Positions 53,073 through 61,833 of a stretch of 64,000 nucleotides of DNA are shown here, piece after piece. The notes under the pieces were generated by a model. The model was given only the letters and a program-made list of their open reading frames with translations. It made no database searches and was not told the DNA's origin. The DNA is taken from the NCBI GenBank assembly GCA_024236055.1, contig JACKLF010000003.1, positions 1-64,000 on the forward strand. The letters run 5' to 3'. Each line of letters starts with the position of its first letter. Position 1 is the first letter of the stretch. Source of the stretch: Alphaproteobacteria bacterium. GTDB lineage: Bacteria > Pseudomonadota > Alphaproteobacteria > Micropepsales > Micropepsaceae. The position numbers were made by a program, and so were the translations under genes.

Positions 53073-53941
53073 CCGCGCGGCTTTTCGTACAGCCGCGCCA
53101 CCGCGGCGCTGTCCTGCATGGGCGCATCGGCGGCGAACTGGTGATAGCGCGCGGCCACCGTCTCCACCACCGGCAGTTCGAGCCCCAGCCCTTTCAGGAA
53201 GCCGACGACATTCTTCAGATCCTTGTCGAGCTGGCGGGCATAGCCGCGCGGCGGCTCATAGTCGCGCGCCTGCTGCTGCGGATAGATGCGCTGAAGCACC
53301 TTGCTGTCGGCCAGGCCGCCGGCCAGCGCCGCGGGCAGGCGCGCCGCGTCCAGCCCCGCGGCCTCGGCCAGCGCCAGCGCCTCGGCCATCAGCACATAAC
53401 CGGCGCCCACGATCGCCTGATTGAGAATTTTCGCGGTCTGGCCCGCGCCCAGCGGCCCGACATGGGTCAGGTTTCCCGCCAGGTCCTGCAGCACCGGCAT
53501 GGCACGCGCGCAAGGCCCATCGCCGCCGCCCATCATCACCGTCAACTGGCCTTCGCCCGCCGGGCCCGGCCCGCCCGAGATGGGGGCGTCCACCCAGTCC
53601 ATGCCCGCTTCGTGCCCAAGCCGCGCGGCCAGCGTCCGTGTGGCATCGGGATTGATGGTCGACATGTCGATCAGAAGGTCCGCGCCCGTTGTCGATTGCA
53701 CCAGGCCGTGTGCGGAAAAACAGCATTCCTCCACCGCCCTGGCGTCCAGCACGCAGAAGATCACGATGTCGCTGGCGGCGCGCACTGCGGCGGGGGATGT
53801 GGCAATGGTGGCGCCGGGCACCTCGGCATAACGCTCCGGCTCCAGGTTCCACACCGTGACTGGCCAGCCGCGGGCCATCAGACGGCGCACCATCGGCGCG
53901 CCCATCAGGCCCAGCCCGACAAATCCGATCCGCTGCGTCAT
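53069..53941 (-). CDS. NAD(P)-dependent 3-hydroxyisobutyrate dehydrogenase-family enzyme
   Basis: A 290-residue beta-hydroxyacid dehydrogenase. The dinucleotide-binding motif IGFVGLGLMGAPMVRRLMARG is at the N terminus, the substrate-binding DAPISGGPGPAGEGQLTVMMGG follows, and the catalytic lysine is in GAGQTAKILNQAIVG. The group includes tartronate semialdehyde reductase, 3-hydroxyisobutyrate and L-threonate dehydrogenases. In this operon of sugar-acid type, a C3-C6 aldonate-derived substrate is more likely than valine breakdown. It overlaps both neighbours by 4 bases. Confidence 0.9.
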   Translation of the reverse strand: MTQRIGFVGLGLMGAPMVRRLMARGWPVTVWNLEPERYAEVPGATIATSPAAVRAASDIVIFCVLDARAVEECCFSAHGLVQSTTGADLLIDMSTINPDATRTLAARLGHEAGMDWVDAPISGGPGPAGEGQLTVMMGGGDGPCARAMPVLQDLAGNLTHVGPLGAGQTAKILNQAIVGAGYVLMAEALALAEAAGLDAARLPAALAGGLADSKVLQRIYPQQQARDYEPPRGYARQLDKDLKNVVGFLKGLGLELPVVETVAARYHQFAADAPMQDSAAVARLYEKPRG

Positions 53942-54882
53942 TGTTCTTCTCCGATGCGATAGATGCGCCGCGCATTGTCCGCGAACAGTTTGCGGCGGCT
54001 GGTGTCAGGCAGATGTGCGGTGGCGCGGTGAAATCCGGCATAGATGGTGGACAGGCTGCCGCAAAGCCCGTCGACGGGAAAATTGCTGGCGAACAGGCAG
54101 CGGTCCTCGCCGAACAGGGCAATGGTGTCTGCGATCACGCCCTGGTTGCGGGCGGCCTGCCAGGGCCGGCCCGCTTCGCCCAGGCCGGAAATTTTCACCG
54201 CGGCATTGGGCGCGGCGGCAAAGGCCTTCATCGCGGCGCGCCAGCCTTCCAACTCGCTTTCGCTGCGGTCGCGCGGCAGGCCGGTATGGTTGAGGATGAT
54301 TTTCGTTTCGGGGAAGTCGCGGTTCAGCGCCAGCGCTTCGCCCAGATGCCACCAGGGGGTTTGCAGGTCGAAGCTGAGGCCATGGCGCGCCAGAAGGGCA
54401 TAGCCGCGCCGCCAGGCCGGATCGCCCATCGATCCGGGTGCGCCCGGATCGATGCGGCGGGGGCTGTGGGCGGCACGCGGCTTGTGGCGCACGCCGCGCA
54501 CCAGCGCAAAGGCCGCCTGACGCGCCAGCATGTCGGCGGCATCGTCCCGGTCCAGCGCGACATGGCAGACCATGACGCTGGGCAGGCCGGATTGCGCGGC
54601 CACATCATGCACCCATCCGGTTTCGCCCAGGCTGTCGGCCCGGTCCCATTCGGTTTCGACAAAGACGCTGCCCTGCAGATCCAGTCCGGCGGCATCGTGC
54701 CGGTAATCGGCGGGCATGTAGTTGCGTTTCAGCGCCCCATAGTCGCCATAGCGAAAGGCGATGGGCGGCTCGTCCCGCAGCCAGGGCAGATAGTTGCGAT
54801 CCAGGTCCCAGAAATGCTGATGGGCATCGATCACCGGAACGTCCGGCAGGATTTGCTCCTGTTCTGTCTGGGCCCCCGTCAT
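53938..54882 (-). CDS. Amidohydrolase-2 family hydrolase, likely sugar lactonase
   Basis: A 314-residue TIM-barrel hydrolase. VIDAHQHFWD gives the metal-type HxH, NHTGLPRD a later histidine, and ASNFPVDG the catalytic aspartate. Relatives in the same group hydrolyse L-fucono-, L-rhamnono- and 4-sulfomuconolactones, often without a bound metal. The protein is cytosolic, with no signal peptide. It is the first gene of a coupled operon (amidohydrolase, dehydrogenase, MFS), followed by the GMC and small-subunit genes on the same strand, so it probably opens a lactone from imported oxidised sugar. Confidence 0.88.
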   Translation of the reverse strand: MTGAQTEQEQILPDVPVIDAHQHFWDLDRNYLPWLRDEPPIAFRYGDYGALKRNYMPADYRHDAAGLDLQGSVFVETEWDRADSLGETGWVHDVAAQSGLPSVMVCHVALDRDDAADMLARQAAFALVRGVRHKPRAAHSPRRIDPGAPGSMGDPAWRRGYALLARHGLSFDLQTPWWHLGEALALNRDFPETKIILNHTGLPRDRSESELEGWRAAMKAFAAAPNAAVKISGLGEAGRPWQAARNQGVIADTIALFGEDRCLFASNFPVDGLCGSLSTIYAGFHRATAHLPDTSRRKLFADNARRIYRIGEEQ

Positions 54883-54945
54883 GGGGCGGGACAGTGGCGC
54901 AAACGCGCGGCGGCTGCAATTTCGCAGTCGCGGCAGTTCTGGATT

Positions 54946-55227
54946 TCAGTTCAGGCGGAAAATGCCGTTCTCGGCTTTCCATTCCGACGGGCTGACAAGA
55001 TGGTTGTGGGCCACCCGCACCGAATGCAGCGCCCCTTCCAGTTCGCGCTGCCAGAAGTCCAGAAAGTTCTTGAGGGCCGGAAAGGCCGGGGCCAGGTCGT
55101 ATTCCTGCCAGATGAATTGCTGCAACAGGCTGGGATGGTCGGGAAGGTGATAATGAATCTCGGCTGTCGTCAGGCCATAACCGCCAAGGCGTAACAGAAA
55201 TTCCCTGCTGACCAACGCGCACCTCAT
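54946..55227 (-). CDS. usg: Usg family protein
   Basis: A 93-residue protein with the full Usg signature: GYGLTTAEIHYHLPDHPSLL, QQFIWQEYDLAPAFPALKNF, LDFWQRELEGALHSVRVAH. Usg proteins occur widely in alphaproteobacteria, sometimes beside trp genes, and have no proven function. Here no trp gene is near. It ends 63 bases before the amidohydrolase operon on the same strand and may or may not be cotranscribed. Confidence 0.93.
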   Translation of the reverse strand: MRCALVSREFLLRLGGYGLTTAEIHYHLPDHPSLLQQFIWQEYDLAPAFPALKNFLDFWQRELEGALHSVRVAHNHLVSPSEWKAENGIFRLN

Positions 55228-55384
55228 TGCTGCGAAGCACCCGAAAACAGGCTAGGCGCGGCTTTGCCTTTCGCCAAACAAATTTTTTGGCAGTTGCGAA
55301 GAGCGGTTGCCAAATGCGCGGCTGCCGTGGCGCGCGCCCATGACCTGCGTTAGGCTTTCGGCAAAAGACATGGGGAGGGGGCCG

Positions 55385-56482
55385 ATGAGGGGTACACGCA
55401 CGCTGCTGGCGGCGGGCTTTGCGATGCTGGCCGTGGCTGCAATGGATCGCGCGGACGCGCAGGGCCCGGCATCCTGTGCCCCGTCGATGGGGCTCAATTT
55501 CGTCTGCGGGCTGAACGAGCCGGAAGATCTGCTCCAGATCGGCGACAGCAAATGGCTGCTGGCCAGCGGCATGGGCAAGGGCGGGTCGATCAGCCTGATC
55601 GATGCCCAGGCAAAAACCGCCCAGCGTCTTTATACCGGCGCGGCCGGCCAGGTCCGTTTCGACGCCAAGACCTTCCCGGACTGCAAGGGCCCGCCCGACA
55701 TCAACCAGTTCAACACCCATGGCCTGGCGCTGCGCCCGGCAAATGCGGCCGGGATGTACCGCGTCTATGCGGTGACCCATCTTCCCTATGAAAGCATCCA
55801 GGTCTTTTCGCTGGATGCGCGGGGGGCAAGGCCCGCCATCGCCTGGAACGGCTGTGTGCCTTTGCCCAGGGACTTTCGCACCAATTCGGTCACCGCGCTG
55901 AAGGACGGCGCCATCCTGGCCAATGTGCAGATGCATGGCGGGGCGACCAGCGCCGATTTCATCAACGGCAAGATCACCGGCGGCGTCTATCGCTGGACGC
56001 CGGGCGGAAGCGGGCTGGCGCTGCTGCCGGGCACCGAGCTTGCGGGCAACAACGGCATCGAACTGTCGCCCGACGAACGCGAAGTCTATGTCGCCGTGTC
56101 GGGCACCCAGACGGTGGTGATCTACGATCTGGCCGACACGCGCAAACCGGCGCGGCAGATCAAGACGCCCTGGTACAATCTGGACAATATCCACTGGAAT
56201 GGCGGGCGGCTGATCGCGGCGGGCATGATGTTCGACGAGCCGGCCTGCGGAGGCACGCGGGCGCAGATTCTGGCCGCGCATCTGGACCTGAACTGTCACC
56301 GCGGCTGGGTTGCCGCCCAGCTCGATCCCAAGGCCATGCGATGGAAGATCCTGGCCTATGGCGAACCCAACCCGGCCTTTGGCGGCATCGCCACGGCGCT
56401 GGTGATGGGCGACACGCTGTGGCTGAGCTCGTTCCAGGAAGCCAAGGCGGCCTATCTGCCGCTGCCCGGCCCGAAGAAATAG
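55385..56482 (+). CDS. Exported beta-propeller protein (SMP-30/strictosidine-synthase-like)
   Basis: A 365-residue exported protein with a signal peptide ending RADAQ. Blade-like segments include GLALRPANAAGMYRVYAVTH, NGIELSPDEREVYVAVSGTQ and NLDNIHWNGGRLIAAGMM, the last two like the metal-site blades of SMP-30 lactonases and strictosidine-synthase-like esterases. Four to six cysteines suggest disulfides. A periplasmic lactonase is a reasonable guess. GGAGG 7 bases before ATG 55385 decides the start. It is first of a three-gene run with the UxuA-like and PQQ dehydrogenase genes. Confidence 0.8.
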   Translation: MRGTRTLLAAGFAMLAVAAMDRADAQGPASCAPSMGLNFVCGLNEPEDLLQIGDSKWLLASGMGKGGSISLIDAQAKTAQRLYTGAAGQVRFDAKTFPDCKGPPDINQFNTHGLALRPANAAGMYRVYAVTHLPYESIQVFSLDARGARPAIAWNGCVPLPRDFRTNSVTALKDGAILANVQMHGGATSADFINGKITGGVYRWTPGGSGLALLPGTELAGNNGIELSPDEREVYVAVSGTQTVVIYDLADTRKPARQIKTPWYNLDNIHWNGGRLIAAGMMFDEPACGGTRAQILAAHLDLNCHRGWVAAQLDPKAMRWKILAYGEPNPAFGGIATALVMGDTLWLSSFQEAKAAYLPLPGPKK

Positions 56483-56517
56483 GAACCACACAACAAGACC
56501 ATATCAGGGGGATTGCC

Positions 56518-57642
56518 ATGACCGGATTTGACCGCCGCCATTTCATGACATCGGCAACCGTGGGCGCCACGGTGGGCGCCGCCGCCGCGAGTGCCGCCAT
56601 GCCGGCACCGGCACAGGCCGCGCCCCTGCCGCCGCTCAAGGCCAAGCTGGGCCATGAGGTGATGGGCATCCTGGACGAGAAGATGGCGCTGTACCTGCGG
56701 CGCTTCGGCGTCGACGGGCTGGGCACCGCGCCGATCATCGTCGATCCCTTCCGCATCTATCCCACCGCCGACGAACTCAAGCGCATGCGCGATCTGGCCG
56801 AAAAGCACCAGATGACGATGGAGATCGCCGAGGCGTTCCTGCCCACCCAGAATGTCGACAACCAGGATCATCCCGCGATCAACCTGGGCGAGGGCGACCA
56901 GCGCGACCGCGATATCGACGCCTTCCACGAATATATCCGCGCCTGCGCGGCGGCGGGCGTGCCCACGATCAAGTATGCCCTGAACTATCTGGGCGCGATC
57001 CGCACCAGCTACACCTATCCGGGGCGGGGCGATGCGCTGCAGTCCGGCTGGCGGCTGGCCGACGCGCCAAAGGATTTGCCGCTGACAAAGGCGGGCACGG
57101 TCGATGCCGACCTGTTCTGGGAACGCATCACCTATTTCCTGGACCGGGTGGTGCCGGTGGCCAGCGAATACAAGGTGCGCATCGCGCTGCATCCGCACGA
57201 TCCGGGCGTGCCGCCGGCGGGCTATCGCGGCATCCAGCGGGTGCTGGGCACGGTCGACGGCGTCAAGCGCTTCGTGCAGATCCGCGACAATCCCTATCAC
57301 GGGCTGAATTTCTGCCAGGGCACCATGTCGGAGATGCTGGCCGATCCGGGCAAGGAAATTTACGACGTGATCGAATGGTTCGGCAGCCGGAACAAGATCT
57401 TCAACGTCCATTTCCGCAACATTCGCGGCCATCGCGACGACTTCGTCGAGACCTTCCCGGACGAGGGCGATGTCGATTTCGTCAAGGCGCTGAAGGTTTA
57501 TCGCAAGGTCGGCTATGACCGGCTGCTGATGCCCGACCATGCCGCCAGCATCAAGAACGATCCGCGCGGACATGAGGAGAATTTCGCCTTCGCCTTCGGC
57601 TATATCCGCGGGCTGATCCAGTCGGAGTCGCATGTCGCATGA
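56518..57642 (+). CDS. Exported mannonate dehydratase (UxuA)-like TIM-barrel protein
   Basis: A 374-residue protein with a Tat-type signal (FDRRHFMTSATVGATVG, cleaved near AQAA). The mature part follows the UxuA plan: NPYHGLNFCQGTMSEM matches the metal-binding GLxFCxGS region, NKIFNVHFRNIRG the next His, and LLMPDHAASIK the final Asp-His. UxuA dehydrates D-mannonate in the cytosol, so an exported relative is unexpected, and its substrate may differ (another aldonate). It overlaps the PQQ dehydrogenase gene by 4 bases. Confidence 0.82.
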   Translation: MTGFDRRHFMTSATVGATVGAAAASAAMPAPAQAAPLPPLKAKLGHEVMGILDEKMALYLRRFGVDGLGTAPIIVDPFRIYPTADELKRMRDLAEKHQMTMEIAEAFLPTQNVDNQDHPAINLGEGDQRDRDIDAFHEYIRACAAAGVPTIKYALNYLGAIRTSYTYPGRGDALQSGWRLADAPKDLPLTKAGTVDADLFWERITYFLDRVVPVASEYKVRIALHPHDPGVPPAGYRGIQRVLGTVDGVKRFVQIRDNPYHGLNFCQGTMSEMLADPGKEIYDVIEWFGSRNKIFNVHFRNIRGHRDDFVETFPDEGDVDFVKALKVYRKVGYDRLLMPDHAASIKNDPRGHEENFAFAFGYIRGLIQSESHVA

Positions 57643-59795
57643 GGCTGGCGTTTGGCCTTTGCGCCCTGCTGGTGGGAGCTTCCGCTGCATGGGCGGATGA
57701 TGCGCGCGAATGGACAAGCTGGGGCAACGGCCTGTCCTTCGACCATTTCGCCCCGGCCGGTCAGATCACCCCGGCCAATGTCGCCGGGCTGAAGCCGGTT
57801 TGGAAATTCGTCATCGACCAGAAAGGCGGCTGGGAGATCACGCCGCTGGTGGTCGATGGCGTGATGTACATCCAGGACATGCAGGGCACCGCCTATGCGC
57901 TGGACCCCGAAACCGGGCGCGAGATCTGGCGCCATGCCACGGGCCTGCGCGGGCGCATGCGCGCGGTGGCCTTCTGGCGCGGCGATGCCGGTCACGCCCC
58001 GCGCGTGATCATGGCGGTGCAGGACCGCATCTATGCGCTGGATGCGGCAAGCGGAAAGCCCGTACCGGGTTTTGGCGGCGACAAAGGCTATATCAATATC
58101 CGCGACGGCTTTGCCGCGCCCAGGGACCGCTATGGCCTGTCCTCGCCGCCGACGGTCTACAAGAACCTGCTGATCACGGGCCCCTCGACCCAGGAGTTCG
58201 GCGCCCATGGCCCGCCGGGCGATCCGCGCGCCTATGACGTGGTGACGGGAAAGCTGGTTTGGCGCTTTCACACCGTGCCGAAGCCCGGCGAGCGCAATTT
58301 CGGCAGCTGGGGCGAGGGCTGGAAGAACCGGTCGGGCCCCAGCGCCTGGGGCATGATGTCGGTCGATCCCGCTTTGGGCCTTGTCTATGTGCCCACCGGC
58401 AATCCCGCCGACAGTTTCATCGGCGTCGACCGGCCCGGCGACAATCTCTATGCCAACTCCATCATCGCGCTGGACGCGAAGACCGGCGCCTATCGCTGGC
58501 ATTTCCAGACGGTGCATCACGACCTGTTCGACTATGACAACGCCGCCCCGCCCGCGCTGGTCGACCTGACGGTGAAGGGCAAGAAAATCCCGGCGCTGGT
58601 GGCGGTGACCAAGCAGGGGCTGATGTTCATCCTGGACCGGCGGACCGGAAAGCCGGTGTTCGGGGTGGAGGAAAGGCCGGTGCCCCAAAGCACCATTCCG
58701 GGCGAGCAGACATCGCCCACCCAGCCTTTCCCCATCAAGCCGCCGCCGCTGGTGAAGATGGGCATGACCCGCGCCGACATCACCACCATCACAAAAGAGG
58801 CGCACGACTTTTGCGCGGCCCAGTGGGACCGGCTGGGGCTGAAGGACAGCGCGCCCTATACCCCGCCGCGCCTGGGCGGCCCCAACCTGTTCCTGCCCGG
58901 CAATACCGGCGGTCTTGGCGGGGCCTGGGGCGGGGCGTCGGTCGATCCGCGCAGCGGCACCATCTTCGTCAACACCAACAACCTGCCCGCCTACAGCTAT
59001 ATCGTGCCGGCCGATCCGGGCGACCGGCTGGCGGCGGGCGGCTACAAGGTGGACAAGGCCTATACCAAGCTGCTCGATCCCAAGGGGTTGCCCTGCATCC
59101 AGCCGCCCTATGCGGAGATGGTGGCGATCGACGGCCATAGCGGCGACATCAAATGGCGCCGCCCGCTGGGCAGCGCCGAAGCCTATGGCCCGCTGGGCAA
59201 GGACAAGGGTTCGCCCAACCTGGGCGGTTCGCTGGCGACCGGCGGCGGGCTGGTGTTCATCGGCGCAACGGGGCTTGGCTATCTGGGGGCCGCGGCGGAC
59301 CAGCCGGTGCTGCGCGCCTATGATGCCGCCAACGGCAAGGAAGTGTGGGTCGCGCGCCTGTCCTCGCCCGCCGAGGCCAATCCCATGAGCTTTGTCGGCA
59401 AGAGCGGGCGGCAATATGTGGTGGTCGCGTCCAGCGGCGCGCCGCGCCCCGATGCACAGACCGCGCTGATCGCCTTTGCCCTGCCGCGGCCGGGCGAAAC
59501 GATCGTCGACCTGCAACCGGCGCCGGTGCCCACGGGCCGCGAGGCGTCAAGCCGGGCTACGCCTGTTCCGGTGTCGCTGGCTTCGGTGGCAGACCTGGCA
59601 ACGGGCGTGGGCAAGGACGATGTGGCGCGGGTCTGTTCATCCTGCCACGCCATCGGCACGGCGATTTCCCAGCGGCGCGAAGGCCCGACATGGGCCCGGA
59701 CCGTGGAGGATATGCGCGCACGCGGCGCGGCGATGGACGATGCCACCGCCGCGCGCATCAAGACCTATCTGGCCGCCCATTACGGGCTGCCATAA
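57639..59795 (+). CDS. PQQ-dependent dehydrogenase with C-terminal cytochrome c domain
   Basis: A 718-residue exported quinohaemoprotein with a signal peptide ending AAWA. The eight-bladed propeller (about residues 25-625) has family segments WKFVIDQKGGWEITPLVVDG, FQTVHHDLFDYDNAAPPALV and GGLVFIGATG. A separate C-terminal domain carries the haem motif CSSCH (residues 666-670). PQQ glucose, quinate and alcohol dehydrogenases oxidise substrates in the periplasm and pass electrons on, and the fused haem supplies the first step. PQQ synthesis genes are not in the window. It converges on the gene at 59802 with a 6-base gap. Confidence 0.92.
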   Translation: MRLAFGLCALLVGASAAWADDAREWTSWGNGLSFDHFAPAGQITPANVAGLKPVWKFVIDQKGGWEITPLVVDGVMYIQDMQGTAYALDPETGREIWRHATGLRGRMRAVAFWRGDAGHAPRVIMAVQDRIYALDAASGKPVPGFGGDKGYINIRDGFAAPRDRYGLSSPPTVYKNLLITGPSTQEFGAHGPPGDPRAYDVVTGKLVWRFHTVPKPGERNFGSWGEGWKNRSGPSAWGMMSVDPALGLVYVPTGNPADSFIGVDRPGDNLYANSIIALDAKTGAYRWHFQTVHHDLFDYDNAAPPALVDLTVKGKKIPALVAVTKQGLMFILDRRTGKPVFGVEERPVPQSTIPGEQTSPTQPFPIKPPPLVKMGMTRADITTITKEAHDFCAAQWDRLGLKDSAPYTPPRLGGPNLFLPGNTGGLGGAWGGASVDPRSGTIFVNTNNLPAYSYIVPADPGDRLAAGGYKVDKAYTKLLDPKGLPCIQPPYAEMVAIDGHSGDIKWRRPLGSAEAYGPLGKDKGSPNLGGSLATGGGLVFIGATGLGYLGAAADQPVLRAYDAANGKEVWVARLSSPAEANPMSFVGKSGRQYVVVASSGAPRPDAQTALIAFALPRPGETIVDLQPAPVPTGREASSRATPVPVSLASVADLATGVGKDDVARVCSSCHAIGTAISQRREGPTWARTVEDMRARGAAMDDATAARIKTYLAAHYGLP

Positions 59796-59801
59796 GGCCG
59801 T

Positions 59802-61703
59802 TTAGTCGATGTGATCGCCCGCGCTGGTGGAGGCCGGGGGATTGCCCAGGTCCGCCACCGTGCCTTCCCAGGGGAAGGCCAGGGTGGGATCGTTGCTGAA
59901 GCGCTTCATCTTGATGGTCAGCCGGGCGCCGGCGCCCGGCGCCAGGCGCACGGGGAAGGACCGCGCGTTGACCGCCACGGTCTTCTTGCCGTCCGACACC
60001 GAGACGATCTGGTGTTCGCCATAGGCGCCGCCCTGCACGATCAGGCTGCGCGCCTGCGACGGGCTGACATTGACGAAGGTCGCGGTCAGGCCGTCATCGG
60101 ACCAGCTGTCGACCAGCACCGCCACATCCTCCGGCAGGCCGGCGCGGCGGCGTTCGGGATCGAAATGGCGCAGGCGCGCGAACAGCAGCGTGCCGCCCTG
60201 GCTCATGGACGAGCGCGCCCAGCTGCCATGCTGGAGGTACAGGCCGCCCTCGATCAGCTGGGTCAGCGCCTTGATCGAGGCAGGATTGAACTCCAGCGCG
60301 CTGTCGGCCAGGCGCATGTCGGGCGAGGTGTTGTCGGCATCGACCTCTTCCATATGCTTGCGCATATGGGTCATGGCGTCGTGCAGCGCCGCCACCGGAT
60401 AGTCGGGCTTCTTGCCTTCCAGGAAGTGATACCAGTCGGTCTCCTCGCAGCGGGCGCGGTCCGACGGCTTCATCGACAGGGCGTAAATTTCCAGGAAGTT
60501 CTTGTTATACTTGCCCGGCTTGAAGCTGTAGAAGCCCTGATCGCCATACATGGTGGGGGTCGACAGCTTGCCGTCGACGGTCTTGGCGGCGGCGTCGAAC
60601 TTGTCACAGGTCTTGCGCCACACATCCAGATACTTGTCTTCGCCCTTCGACAGCAGATAGGCGTTGAAGAAGCCGCCGATGCACCACGGCACGCGGTTGC
60701 GGTCCTGCCGTTCGCCGGTCATCGGCACGATGGGCGAGAAGCCCCAGCCATAGACGCCGGCATACCATTTGTTTTCGGGGCCGCCGACCTTGCCGTCCAG
60801 GCCCACCTTGGAGGGGATGATGCCGCCATTGTCCTTGGCGCGCTGGGCCCAGGCATCGCAATAGCCCAGCACCCAGTTTTTGTACTTGGGCTGATGGGTC
60901 AGCATGTAGGCATTGGTGGCAAGCTGGGTCGCGGCCAGGTTCAGCGGATGGTCGCCCACCACGTCGTTATAGTCCTTGAAGTGCTCGACCATGCCTTCAT
61001 AGCTGCCTTCCCCATGGCCCAGGCTGGGGAAGCGGTCCTTCACGTCGATGGGATCGCCGGCCCAGTCCAGCCCCGTGGCCGGGCGCAGCATCGGGCCGCG
61101 GCTGCCGTTCATCAGGCTCTTGATCAGCTTCAGCTTGGGATCGTAGTTCGGCGCGCCGGGATCTTCGTCCATGTAGAAGCCGGCGAAGCGCCGCACCCGC
61201 TCGATATAGCGGTGGCTGTAGGGCGCGCCCAGCGGCATCAGGTTGAAGACCGTCAGGCCCTCGCCATTGTGCTGCCAGTCCATCTGGACCGGAAATTCCT
61301 TGTAGTACATGCCAAGGCGGGCGAAGGGCACATCGACGGTCTTGGCCTCGGTATACTGCTGGACATGGCCCTCATAGGCCAGGGTGTACATGTCCTTGAT
61401 CACCTCGTCGCCGCCTAGCGCATAGAGGTGCGGCCAGTCGTTGACATTCTCGATGGCGTCGTCGGGACCGTCGTCGCCGCCCCAGCGCGGCGTCATCTCC
61501 AGATAGCCGGTGGCCTGGTTGAAATAGCGCTTGAAGAACTTCACGCAGGCCGCGGTGTGGGCGCTGATCAGTTCGCGCTCGAGCAGCGCCCATTCGGGCG
61601 CGTCCATCGGCGCGGTGATCGACAGGGTCTCGGCGGCCTTCAGCGGCATCATCTGCGCGGCCATCGTGGCGGCGCCGGCAAGCAGGAATGTGCGGCGTTT
61701 CAT
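59802..61703 (-). CDS. Tat-exported 633-residue protein of unknown function
   Basis: A large exported protein beginning MKRRTFLLAGAATMAAQ, a Tat-type signal with cleavage near LKAAE. I do not recognise the family. Features include NQATGYLEMTPRWGGDDGPD, an Asp-rich loop, then repeated helical segments with aromatic residues (GYCDAWAQRAKDNGGIIPSK, KWYAGVYGWGFSPIVPM) that suggest an (alpha/alpha)6 barrel as in polysaccharide lyases and glycosidases. The last 130 residues look like a beta-sandwich. It may be a glycan-active enzyme supplying substrate to the oxidation genes around it. Confidence 0.72.
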   Translation of the reverse strand: MKRRTFLLAGAATMAAQMMPLKAAETLSITAPMDAPEWALLERELISAHTAACVKFFKRYFNQATGYLEMTPRWGGDDGPDDAIENVNDWPHLYALGGDEVIKDMYTLAYEGHVQQYTEAKTVDVPFARLGMYYKEFPVQMDWQHNGEGLTVFNLMPLGAPYSHRYIERVRRFAGFYMDEDPGAPNYDPKLKLIKSLMNGSRGPMLRPATGLDWAGDPIDVKDRFPSLGHGEGSYEGMVEHFKDYNDVVGDHPLNLAATQLATNAYMLTHQPKYKNWVLGYCDAWAQRAKDNGGIIPSKVGLDGKVGGPENKWYAGVYGWGFSPIVPMTGERQDRNRVPWCIGGFFNAYLLSKGEDKYLDVWRKTCDKFDAAAKTVDGKLSTPTMYGDQGFYSFKPGKYNKNFLEIYALSMKPSDRARCEETDWYHFLEGKKPDYPVAALHDAMTHMRKHMEEVDADNTSPDMRLADSALEFNPASIKALTQLIEGGLYLQHGSWARSSMSQGGTLLFARLRHFDPERRRAGLPEDVAVLVDSWSDDGLTATFVNVSPSQARSLIVQGGAYGEHQIVSVSDGKKTVAVNARSFPVRLAPGAGARLTIKMKRFSNDPTLAFPWEGTVADLGNPPASTSAGDHID

Positions 61704-61833
61704 GACGTATCCTCCATGTATGGCCGGTCATGCCGGTGCCCGGCAGGTGGCCGATTTTGCCTCAAGGATAGAAGCTGGGCGCGCACCGTGACCAAGACAA
61801 TTCCGCTATCGGTTGATGCGCGCACGGCATGGT

